In this document: one piece after another, positions 21,265-31,818 of the stretch
Position numbering within the stretch: the first letter of the stretch is position 1
How the letters are laid out: every line of letters starts with the position of its first letter
DNA from: Hortaea werneckii
Taxonomy: Eukaryota > Ascomycota > Dothideomycetes > Mycosphaerellales > Teratosphaeriaceae
Assembly (NCBI GenBank): GCA_037044905.1
Contig: JBAOKB010000061.1
Span: 62,001-126,000 of the forward strand
DNA: 64,000 nucleotides
Direction of reading: 5' to 3'
Notes under the pieces: model-generated
Seen by the model: the letters and a program-made list of their open reading frames with translations, nothing else
The model's database searches: none
Told to the model about the DNA's origin: nothing
Program-made: the position numbers and the translations under genes

Positions 21265-22419
21265 TCATCCATTAGATCGACGTGCGGCGACTTTCGACAT
21301 TTTCGGCAGCTGCGGTATCTTGACCTCCCTCCCTACTTTCTGCACTTGCGCGACCGCATCACCGAGTAGCACCCGGATCGCACCTTCCAGCTTCCGGTCA
21401 TTCTTCCTTCTCATGTAGAGAATGACGAGCCACAGGATGACCGCATCGGCTACGATGAGCTGAATTGCCCACCAGCCGAGCCTTAGTACCCAACCCCAAA
21501 AGCTATACCTCCGCTGTCGGCTGAAGAAGCGACGGCTCTCAAGCTGCTCCCGAAGCGCAGCAACTTCAGTAGTGAGGCGAATGAGCGACGACTCGACCCG
21601 CTTTTTCCAGCGAGTGTCAGCTTCCGGTATTCGCGGTCGCGGCTGTACTTCACCCGAATCGTTGCCTCCAATTACCCGCTGATCAGAAGCATGTTCGCCA
21701 AAGTCCTGGATGTCAACTTGAGACACCGGCGCGTCAACGAACTCCTCCTCTTCCAGTTCGCGATCCTCGTCCACCCCTTCATCTTCGTCTACTTGAGAGA
21801 CAGGGCTTAAAACCTTCAGTCCCCGTGATTCTTCTTTCCGCGTCTGCTCCATAGCGGCTGCCGAGGACGAGACCATGTTGTTGCCGTTGCCACTTGACGA
21901 TATGTAGCCGCTTCTTTCCAGATTCTGCAGGGGAGAGCTTCGCTCCGACGAGGAAGAGTGGTTCGAGTTGCTCTTGATCTGATCCCACACGAATTCCAGC
22001 TCCTCAACCAACTCCTTTGCTTCGTCTGTGCCGGAGGCGTACTCGTGCATCGTGCTAATCAACTTCTCGATGTACCTTCTTTTCGCCTCGGTCCTGCTCA
22101 GCCCTTCGTTACTCTTCCAAGCATCCCACTTCTCTTGTTCTTTCTTCAACGCTTCGGCCGACATGCTCGGTGACGTCGCGGGCGACGGGCGTGGCGAGAG
22201 GGTGGCGACATCGCCCTCCATCGATTGCTTGTACAATCCATACAGCGCGAGTCGATCCGAGGCCGGCGGCTTCTGGCTACCGGGACGGATCTTGTTGACG
22301 GTATTGAGGGCGTGGCCGAATACGCGGTCTACGTCGAAGATCAATGGCATGCTCCGTCAACTCCCAACAGAGGAGCTGGGGTGGTTTTTGGTTTTGTGCC
22401 TACCGACCGAGTCCGCCAT
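21265..22419 (-). CDS. Tail-anchored acyl-CoA-binding protein (Atg37/ACBD5 type)
   Basis: Exon 1 is only 16 nt (22419-22404), a 75-nt intron follows (22403-22329), and exon 2 is 22328-21265; together 359 residues. The splice gives MADSVDRVFGHALNTV, matching the ACBP start far better than the unspliced frame beginning MPLIFDVD. The ACBP domain (residues ~5-110) shows DRLALYGLYKQSMEGDV, KWDAWKSNEGLSRTEAKRRYIEKL, the residues that line the acyl-CoA pocket. A long acidic, Ser-rich disordered middle follows, then a short coiled coil (LIRLTTEVAALREQLESR) and one C-terminal membrane helix (WWAIQLIVADAVILWLVILY) with a basic tail. This is the architecture of peroxisomal Atg37 in fungi and ACBD5 in animals, which bind acyl-CoA and act in pexophagy or membrane contact. 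Confidence 0.92.
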
Positions 22420-23494
22420 GCTGGGATTCCACGCCGAGATGATGATCCGCGGCTATGGCAAGGCTTGTGGATTTGAGACAGTAATGTGAATTCCGATCTT
22501 TCCCTCCAAGCATGTGATTGCCCGCATAAGATGGTGGTCACTTGCGCATTTCTGGTGGAACAAGTGTTGGCACTAACAGCCTGGATTGTCTAACGCAACG
22601 ACATGAGTATCAATACTACAGAGGGCGTTGTCGCGTGAGAAAGTGGAGTCGATGATCGCCATGACTGCCATCTGCATGTGAACTTCCCTGGCTGCTGGGT
22701 TCCGGCCGGCCATCCTCGGCTCGGCTGAACCTCACCAGTTGCCGACGGTGGCGAATTCACAACTGCAATTCGGGCTGAGACCGAGCCATCCATACCCTCG
22801 ACATACAGGATACGCTGAACACAACATTGACGCCTTCGTCCGATGGAGCTATTGCGCGTATTCGCACACGTCTGGCAAAACGTCATCTCGGCCGAGCCTA
22901 CTCAGTTGCCCGGGACAGTCGCCTGCCAAGGCTTCGGCCAGCCTAGAGGCGGCGATAAGAGCAGTAGCTAGAACTTGCTCCCGGTCGCGAAGGAAGGCGA
23001 CGGTGACCCTTTGTACTGTGTAGTATGACTCGGACACACGATTTTCTGCTCCTGGTAGGATCGAAATCTGGACGAAAGACCGTGTCGTCCCCGGCTCCAG
23101 CGCAAAATGCAATACTTCCGAACCTGGGCGGGATACGAATAGGAAGTGTGTCCAGCCTCTGAGATTTCAACCCATGTGCTAGGTACCTTCATTAGCCTTC
23201 AAGTATCGCGGCTCCTAGTTGCTCCTGTCAGGCGTGCGCAGGGTAGCAGCCCTAAGATGCAGGAACTTGCCCGTCCGGCGGTGCCTTGCCCCAGTCAGCC
23301 CCACGATGATAGATAAGGAGCCATTGCAGGATTGCCCATACGGCGATAGCATGATATTGTGAAACTTTGACTACACGATATTCAAAGTGCCTAAGCCAAA
23401 GGACTGGCTTATAAGAGGGCCTACGAATCAGCATCAGGGTAAGTAGGATCTTTCCATTTTCTGTCTATCTCGTCTCGCTTTAAGAAACCTGATC
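22420..23494. promoter_or_regulatory. Divergent promoter region (ACBP and amine oxidase)
   Basis: A 1.07-kb gap between the minus-strand acyl-CoA-binding gene and the plus-strand copper amine oxidase. Short frames on the minus strand (22590-23192) lack domain features. The 60 bases before 23495 are pyrimidine-rich (ctgtctatctcgtctcgctt), a usual fungal start-proximal feature. Confidence 0.4.
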
Positions 23495-26098
23495 ATGGGT
23501 TTCCGGTCTGCTGGCCGCCTTTTTGGCGTTGCTGCTACAATTGTTTCATCATTTACCTTAGACGTTCTTGCGGCACCCCAGCCAAAAGCTGCGTGGGTAA
23601 GAGGAGCACGCTCTCGACTCGCGAAGAGCTCAAAGTGGAACAGCAAACGGGAATTGAGCAATAGTTCTCAATGCGAGCAGAGTTCACCTCCGGATTTCAA
23701 AGCACCTTTTGAAAATGTCTGGGCTCGATTGACAGACGATGAGGCAGCATCGGTAGCAGCATGGCTCTTCCACCAACCTGAGTTGAACTTGACTGTCTCA
23801 GACAAAGCTGGAGAATGGGACAACTCGTTGCTACTGGTCGAACTGATGGTGCCAAATAAGACAGACGTTCTAGCATACATTGATGGCAATGCAACGGCGC
23901 CTACAAGATATGCTCACGCTGTTCTGGATATCAGAGCTACCGAGGAACCGACCTATACCGATATCCTCGTTGGTCCCATCCCTGTTGTCAACGGCACTAC
24001 CACTTGGCAGCCATTGGAATATCCTTACACAAGAAAGACGGGAGGTAGCATTCGTAACCTGGATGCAGATAGCGACTCGCTCTACTCGGAGTACATTTAC
24101 AAAGTCAGTGCCTCCATTGCAGACATTACAATGGACCTGTGGGGTGGCACCGCTTTGGGTAAAGACAACGATACTTTGGATATCTGGGGTATCGATCCTG
24201 TCTGGCAATATGATGGCAAATTGACCCGCTGGGACACCTTTTGGAATCTTCCTACCGATGTGTTTGATGCCGAGACCTTGCTCCCTCTCGGCCTGTTCTT
24301 CAAATCAGACGTCACCGGTCGTGACCCCTCTAAATGGAAGCTGGAGGGTTGGTTGTACAATGACATATTCTATCCTACCACCGAAGCTTTCCGTACAGCA
24401 TACTGGTCCGGCAACTTCACCAAGCTTGTGGCAAACGTAGAGGGTGACTGGGCGCGAACCGATCAGGACGGCCCTGTTCTGCCGATGGACGACCAGTCGC
24501 CGCCGATTGCAGTAGCACCGGCCGGTGCTCGATATTCCGTTGATCGCGAGGAGCAATATGTGGAATGGATGGGCTTTAGCTTCTACCTCAGCTTCTCCCG
24601 AGACACTGGCCTCTCGCTTTTCGACATCCGTCACAAAGGCCAACGCATTCTCTATGAGCTGGGTCTACAAGAAGCCCTCGCCCATTACGCTGGCAATGAC
24701 CCGGTCCAATCTGGTACATCCTACCTTGACACGTACTATGGCTTTGGACCGTACGCATTCCAGCTTGTTCCGGGCTATGACTGCCCTAGCTATGCTACCT
24801 ACATGAATACCTCGTATTATGTTGACGAGACCACGCACACCCATATCAACTCTGTGTGCTTCTTCGAGTTCGATGCCGACTATCCGATGCAAAGACACTC
24901 GACTTCGTCTTATGTGGCAAACACCAAGAATGTTTATTTCTCTGTCCGCTCCGTAAGCACGGTCGGAAACTGTGAGTATTACCTCAATCGGAAGCCATGG
25001 AGTAAACCTAAATGGATTCTGACACCTTTTTAGATGACTACATGTTCACTTATTCTTTCCACATGGACGGCAGCATCCATGTCGAAGTCAGGGCCAGCGG
25101 CTATATTCAGAGTGCCTACTATGCCCACAATGCCGACTACGGTTATCATATCCATGACTATCTCTCCGGAAGCATGCACGACCACGTGTTGAACTACAAA
25201 GCCGACTTCGACATTTTCGGCACCGACAATACGATGGAGCTCACGACCAACGTACCACCTGTCACCGAAAGCTACGTCTGGAGTGATCATCCCCGCAACA
25301 CGATGAAGCTCAAGCGCTCTCACATCAAGAATGAAGACGAAAGTAGACTCTTTTGGGACTTCAACAGTCAGACGCAGTATCGTATTGTCAACACCGATGT
25401 CCGAAACAAGTACGGCGAATACAGGGGCTATCGCATCTTGCCCAGTGACAACGCTATTCACCTTACCATCCAAGACTCAAGTAATCTCGTCAACTCTGCC
25501 AATTGGGCAAAGCATGACCTTATGATCACGAAGAGAAAGGATACAGAGCCTCGCTCGGCGCATGCGTACAACAACCAAGATGTCTACAATCCAGTGATTG
25601 ACTTCGATGAGTTCTTCAATGGCGAGAATCTGGAACAGGAGGATTTGGCTGTGTGGTTCAATCTGGGCATGCATCATGTCCCGCATACGGGTGAGCTTTT
25701 GACATTAATCCCATATAGCAAGACTGAATGCAGATTCGCTGATAATCTTTCTCAAGGTGACCTGCCTAATACGGTCTTCACGACGGCGCACTCTGGAATT
25801 CAGTTCATGCCACTGAACTACTTCGACACTGACATCAGCAAGCAGACCGTGAATATGGTTCGGATCAACTACAACGACGGTAATGTGAGCAACGTCAAGA
25901 CGTTCGGTCAGGAGGAGGCTACATGCTCTGTAGATCTGTCTGAGCAGGAACCGGATCTGTACGATTATCAGGGCGATGTTGTAAGTTGTTTTCATGCGGA
26001 AGTTCTGGAGGTCTTTCTCACTGACAATCTTATAGGTGATCCGCAAGTTCCCGTACAACCCGAATGACCCGTATTTTGAGACCGATAGTATTGTCTAA
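23495..26098 (+). CDS. Secreted copper amine oxidase
   Basis: Three exons (23495-24971, 25034-25980, 26036-26098) give 828 residues with a signal peptide (...SSFTLDVLAAP). The first intron (62 nt, gtgagt..tttttag) splits the codon of Tyr493 (T|AT), the tyrosine of the motif NYDY that is converted to the TPQ cofactor. The catalytic base is Asp412 (YLDTYYGFG). Copper ligands are His541 and His543 (HDH, followed by VLNYKADFDIFG) and His707 (HHVPH). N-terminal D2/D3-like regions precede the catalytic domain. The enzyme oxidatively deaminates primary amines to aldehydes, with NH3 and H2O2 as by-products, here outside the cell. The short final exon restores the family's C-terminus (VIRKFPYNPNDPYFE). 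All catalytic residues are present, so the gene should be functional if splicing is accurate. Confidence 0.95.
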
Positions 26099-26479
26099 GG
26101 TGCAAGACTTGGAAGGGGTAGAAAGTGGATTGAGCTCGATAGGATACACTTGATTGAAGCAAGACTTTGCATGCAGGACCTTGTGTGCTGCAAAGTAGTC
26201 GAACGCCGGCAACGATTCAACGTAGTTACGTAGTCAAATGTCATGCATATCGAATTGTAGTATGTGTGTCCTGAAAGCTTCGAACGTCAGTTACAGAGAG
26301 CTCCCACACAGCGCTTCTTGCCCTTGTTTCGCGTCAGGTTGCGCGACCACACAATCCTCACACACACAAGAACTGTGGAAGTGAATGCAACTTCAGGTGA
26401 TGGTCCGTGCGCTCCGCTCACCCATGACCAACTTCACCGCATTCCTGGTGACTCGACTGAACAATTACAGAACGCCAAA
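26099..26479. promoter_or_regulatory. Promoter interval of the molybdopterin gene
   Basis: A 380-base gap between the amine oxidase stop and the ATG of the molybdenum-cofactor gene, both on the plus strand. The in-frame codons upstream of 26480 read as untranslated leader, not as an N-terminal extension with domain character. Confidence 0.4.
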
Positions 26480-28734
26480 ATGGATACATCGAACACTCAC
26501 CTGAAAGCTGCCGTGCTCATAGTGTCAGAAACAGCGAGCAAAGATCCTTCAACCGACAAGGGCGTACCGGCTCTGCAGGACGTTTTCGCTCAGAAAGGTG
26601 GCGATAAGTGGACTTGCAGTCGGACTAAGATAGTGCCAGATAGTGTACTTGACATTCAAAGAGCCATTTCTGAATGGACGGATGGTGAGGATGCGGTGAA
26701 TTTGGTGCTGACCAGTGGCGGTACTGGATTCACACAGAAGGATAATACGCCTGAGGTGACTAAGTTATCATCTCGAGGCTCGACTTCATGGCTAATGTTG
26801 GGCAGGCTGTGCAACCGCTTATACAAAAACATGCTTCGGGTCTTGTGTAAGCTGTTTGAGCCAGATATTCGTCTGCATGGGTTTAGTTCTGACATGAGAT
26901 AGCCACGCGATGCTTGCTGCCTCGTTGCAGGTAACACCTTGTAAGACAACGTTCTGAATTTCTAGAGGAGGTCGCGGATCTAACTGAAAGCAGTCGCCAT
27001 GATGGCTCGACCCATAGCTGGAGTGAGGAATAAGACCTTGATCATCACTTTACCCGGTTCGCCGAAAGGTGCTAAAGAGAATCTCGAAGCCATTCTGCCG
27101 CAGCTGGCACATGCATGTCAGCAAGCCGCTGGCGCCGACTCTCGGGCACTTCATTCTGGGGGCACACAGAGGCTTGAGAAGGAGGCTGGTCTACAAGATA
27201 CATCTGTGCACGGCCATCATCACCACTCCCACGATCATGGTCATAGCCATGACCATTCACATGGACATGGCCACCATCACGGACCGAAAGCACACACGAA
27301 GCCGGAAGACCGACCGCCTATCTCCAACGACCCGAACGCAGGACCGACAAGACGATATAGAGAGTCGCCGTATCCTATGCTGACTGTGGAGGAAGCGCTT
27401 CAACAGATCGGAGAACACACACCGGAGCCGGTGGTAGTCAAAGCACCCGTTGACGAAAACCTAGTAGGCTCAGTGCTAGCCGAAGACGTCACAGCGAGTG
27501 AATCCGTGCCCGCCTTCCGGGCCAGCATCGTGGACGGATACGCGATCATCGCCTCCAAACACATCATGGTGCCTAGCACCAAAGGCATCTTCCCCGTCGT
27601 AGGCGTCTCGCATGCGAAGCCAGGACAAATGTCCGAGTTGCAGATCGGCGAAGTTGCGCGGATCACGACTGGAGCGCCGCTACCGCCTGGAGCGACGTCC
27701 GTTGTCATGGTTGAGGACACTGTGCTGAAGAGCATGACGGAGGATGGGCAGGAGGAGAACGAGATTGAGATCCTGACAGATGCAATCGAGCCAGGTGAGA
27801 ATGTGCGAGAAGTGGGCAGTGATGTGAAGTCAGGGGACGTGATTATGAAGAAGGGAGAAGGCATTACAGCCGTTGGTGGCGAGTTTGGTCTACTTGCATC
27901 TGTTGGTACGCGAGAGGTTTCGGTCTATCAAAGACCTGTGGTCGGCGTATTAAGTACAGGCGATGAGATCGTACAACATGACAGACCCGGGGAGCTTCAG
28001 CTGGGAGAGGTACGGGATACCAATCGTCCGACCCTTCTAACAGCTATAAAAGGCTCTGGCTTCAAGGCCGTAGACTTAGGCATTGCCTCGGACAAGTGAG
28101 TCATGTCCATTCTCACTGAACTATTGAGATCCATACTGACCTTTGTCATAGGCCTGGCGCCCTCGAACAAACCCTCCGCGACGCGATGCGCACAGTCGAC
28201 GTCATCATCACCTCCGGCGGCGTCAGCATGGGAGAGCTCGACCTGCTAAAACCCACGATCGAGCGCTCGCTAGGTGGTACCATCCACTTCGGAAGGGTCA
28301 GCATGAAACCCGGCAAGCCGACCACCTTCGCCACGGTGCCCTTCAAGACCAACGACGGCTCCCGTGCAAAACCCCGAGTCATCTTCTCACTACCAGGCAA
28401 CCCGGCAAGCGCCGTCGTGACCTATCACCTCTTCGTGCTGCCGGCGCTGCATAAGATGGCAGGCGTGCATCCCGTTGGTCTGCCGAAGGTGCAAGTCACA
28501 CTAGAGCAAGACGTCAAGTGTGACTCGAAGAGGGCGGAGTATCATCGGGTCATGATCGTGGCCAAGTCAGATGGGTTGCTGCATGCTGTGAGTACCGGGT
28601 TTCAGCGGAGCTCGAGGATTGGAAGTTTCAAGGGCGCAAACGCCTTGCTGTGTCTACCTGTCAAGGAAGGCAAAGTGGCAAAGGGCGAACGGGTTGAAGC
28701 TTTATTGATGGGTAAGATAGTGAGTGAGGTATAG
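26480..28734 (+). CDS. cnxE: Gephyrin/CnxE-type molybdenum cofactor biosynthesis protein
   Basis: Five exons (26480-26755, 26806-26846, 26903-26940, 26994-28095, 28152-28734) encode 679 residues; introns are 50-56 nt. Two tiny exons (41 and 38 nt) are needed to rebuild the family order ...SGLVHAMLAASLQVTPFAMMARP. The N-terminal MogA/G domain (to ~180) carries TSGGTGFTQKDNTPEAV and adenylylates molybdopterin. The C-terminal MoeA/E domain carries FRASIVDGYAI, ITTGAPLPPGATSVVMVEDT, LSTGDEIV, DTNRPTL, TSGGVSMGELD, MKPGKPTTFA and FSLPGNPASA and inserts molybdate. A linker at residues 191-214 has 15 His in 24 residues. The product serves nitrate reductase and other Mo enzymes in the cytosol. The G-then-E order is that of animal gephyrin and Aspergillus CnxE. 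Confidence 0.95.
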
Positions 28735-29599
28735 GCAGGAAGCTGTATAGTATTCACGTCTGTGTCACAATTATTACAAAGCCGGCACTTCTGGAGCGCA
28801 AGAGCTTCCTGCCTAACGACTCCCGAAGCATCGCTGTGGTTGTGCCTTAATGCACATCATGTACCGCATTCAACTAGCTCCACCCACAACAGATCAATAG
28901 TGTGCCACTGGAGCGAATCCAATGTAACGATGTCGACCCGCCTTTAAAACCGCGCCTAAAGTTCGACCCATTTGACGGTTTGGGAATTCTTGGCGACTGC
29001 ACGCAAGGCCAAGACAATCAGGGACAGGAGGGCTCTCTGAGCTGAACATCTCCTTCCATCCTCTGCAGTGAGGCCTCAATACATGTAAGCCTCATCGAGT
29101 CCGACATATATGAGCTGCTCTGTCATCCCATGGCTTTTTCGCTTGGAGAAAACTCCAGCTCGAGCAGATCCATCCTAACCCCGGAGGTAGCTCACATACT
29201 CCGCGCGGAGGTTTTGCGGGCGTGCGGGTATTGCGGAGGGGTTCGAGTAGCCGTTGCGGCCGATGGGGAAGGTTTTAGCGATTGGCGAACATTGAAAGCC
29301 AAAAGGCAACTTTTGAGTTTTCCTTTTCAATGCCACTACGTTAATAATGCGTTGAAGTGGTGGTCCGTTCCTCGTGGGTGCGTAGCCTGCAATTATTGGC
29401 ACGTTTTTGGGTGGCAGATTTGGCGAAAGGGGAGTTTTTTTACTTTTCTCGCTCCTTTCCTGGAAGAAGGCCAGTCTCAAGGCTGCTGGTCATTGCAGAG
29501 TGCTACCCGAAGCTCTGCAATCTAGGGTGCAAAATGTCGAACCGGCGAGGCAATTTTTGGGGTATGTAGTCGCTCTTCTAGGCGACTATCACATTGTAC
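28735..29599. other. Intergenic between convergent genes
   Basis: Some 865 bases. Both strands have a frame of 100-130 codons around 29130-29525 that overlap each other; neither shows a domain, signal or helix pattern, and no homologous family comes to mind. Confidence 0.4.
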
Positions 29600-30637
29600 T
29601 CAAACGCCTTCGGCATATCGATCCATCATGTTGAAGATGCGCGCGTTCGGTACCACACAATCTGCGCCATCGCCACAGCCGAGCTCCGTTTCAAGCTCAT
29701 AGCCTAGGTCCGGCTTGATGGTCCGAATAGCACCAGCAGCCGCGAAGCAGCTTGAGGAGTCCTCTCGTTGAGGCAGGTGCATGCCTTGAAATTGCTGGTC
29801 TCCGGTCCAGTGGCCATCTTGCGTGTGCTGATTATGCCCGTTCTGGTACTGTCCAGCGTCCCATGCGCCCATCGTGTCATTGAAATCGATGCTGTAGTCG
29901 TGTGGTAATCTATGTAGGCCTGTTTGGTGTTGCTGGTTTGGTTGGGTCTGTATCGAAAGTGGCTGCATGAAATGCGCTGTCGTTGGAGTCTGGACGCCGC
30001 TGGAGGAGTTGGAATGTGGACTGTTCGAATATGGTTGGGAATTCGAGGCGGCGCTATGTTGGGGAGTAAGGCGTGGCGGCTGAGGCTGGACAGGCTGTGT
30101 TCGTCGAGGCGCGGGTTGCAAGTTGCCCATGTACTGTGGAGGTGCGCTCATGGGTTCTGACTTGGGTATTATGGTCGTCTGCGCTGCGCTTCTTTCCTGG
30201 GGCGGGGTGGTATTCCCGCTGCCGCATCCACCATCGCTGGATCCGCACGCTTTTCTCTGCCCTATCATTCCCTCCAATGCACTGGCAGCATTCGGATACT
30301 GCATCTGGTCGGCCCTGTCATCTTGCATGCCATCGATTTCTGCATCACTAAGGCCTTGCTGCTTGAGTAGTTGTCGCAACCTCTTGTTCTCGTCAAGTAC
30401 TCTTCGCGCGGCTGACTGTATCTCTGCGCTCGCCTCGACGCCAACCTGCTCACAAGTTCGGTATTTTGTTTCTAATTCCTGGAGATATTCTTTGCGGCGG
30501 GCGCGGGAACGGCGTTGGTTGTCGCGAATGCGTGCGAGGTTGGCAGTGCGCTGCCATTCTACATCTTAGCTGACCTATTCACGAGGGCGGTGACATCGAT
30601 GACATACCTGGGCCGACGTTTGTTCTTCGTCCGTCAT
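29600..30637 (-). CDS. bZIP transcription factor
   Basis: Two exons, 30637-30608 and 30550-29600, encode 326 residues. The first exon is 10 codons (MTDEEQTSAQ); the intron (30607-30551, 57 nt, gtatgt..ggcag) is the only placement that keeps the frame into RTANLARIRDNQRRSRARRKEYLQELE. This is the basic region (N-x-R-D-N-Q-R-R-S-R pattern) followed by a leucine-zipper-like helix up to LDENKRLRQLLKQQG. The rest is Gln/Ser/Pro-rich and disordered, ending in a short ordered segment with four cysteines (SSSCFAAAGAI, CGDGADCVVPN) and a terminal helix ARIFNMMDRYAEG, a pattern shared by a subset of uncharacterised ascomycete bZIPs. It acts in the nucleus as a dimer. Its target genes cannot be inferred. 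It is divergent from the Zn2Cys6 factor beyond it. Confidence 0.9.
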
Positions 30638-31818
30638 CGCGACTCAAGGCTGGGGAACTTTGCTTTCTTCGATATACTCTCTAGTCGCATATGCACTTTT
30701 TCCTTCTTTGCTGTTGAGAGTGGTCTCCTTTGGTAGGATCGTGTCGTAGCAGAAAATGGGCTTCAATCAGCAGCGAAACCGGGCTATGGTCTGGGAGGAA
30801 TGCAGCACATTAATGCTTGGAAAATAGGTCAAAACTACTAGCGCCATATCATCATATGTGCATTACAAATGCAAGGCACCCCGCGGTGGCATTGACTACA
30901 ACTGCCACTACTGCGCTGGTACAACGAATGGTATGACAACTACAACTGAAGGTTTCGGAGGTCGCAAGGGTCCAGACTTCCGCAGTCGGTTGGCCCGTTC
31001 ATTAGGTCTGAAGGAATTCCCAATCCGACCCCGACGCAGGTTGGCTAGATGTGGAAGCGCTGGGCGAGGGGCGAGAGAATAGACGAGATAGTCTCGATAG
31101 TGTTATTATAGCTCTGCGGAACCGCTTGGTTTGCTTTGCCCGGGATGCAGCCTCGCATGCACGATACGTCGGTGGCGTCCCGGCAGTCAGGTTGCATTAT
31201 CACTCATGCTCCTGCGACGCAGCGAGGCAGTATCGTCGTCTTTAGTGCGAGCGAAGAATGGGTGACTGGATGACAGTGTGGTGAGGTGCTCAGATAGAGC
31301 TCAATCTCAAGCCCATCCAAGATTATAATCGTTGAACCGGGGACATTCCCATACATTACAGTGCCTGCTACGGCATTTGCTACCTTACTGTTCAAACGCC
31401 GTGTGCGGTTGTGCATTACTTACTGTTGGCTGCAAGCACCTTATCTGTCCGTCGTTTGATTGGTCGCGTCTATCTCGCGCATCCCACTCGGACAACGGGC
31501 TCTTCCATAGTAGACTGCGTGAGCAGAAGTGCACCGCAGCCTCACAGCGAGACGATTACAGGTGCCGTGCTTGTCGAAGAGATAGCAGGTAGGTTGGCTT
31601 GTCGTATGTCTGAAATCATATTACCACTTCCCTTTGTGGCAGCCGACCTTCAACCTTGCGACATCATACCTCACGGTTGGAGTTAAGATCCCGCAAGCGT
31701 GACTGGAGTTCGACGGTCTGACCTTTGGTGCAACTCGTAACGGTTCCTACACGCATTCTTGTGAAGTGTAAGAACGTCGGAGCATTCTCGTGAGGTTGCA
31801 TGATCAGACATTAGCTCC
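30638..31818. promoter_or_regulatory. Divergent promoter region between two regulators
   Basis: A 1.18-kb gap separating the bZIP gene (-) from the Zn2Cys6 gene (+). Plus-strand frames at 30858-31592 are Arg/Cys-rich and lack domain content. Long intergenic regions before regulator genes are common in ascomycetes and often carry upstream control. Confidence 0.4.

Noticed and set aside
29130..29525. 131-codon plus-strand frame and a ~100-codon minus-strand frame
   Set aside because: They overlap each other between two convergent genes, lack domains and have unlikely composition.
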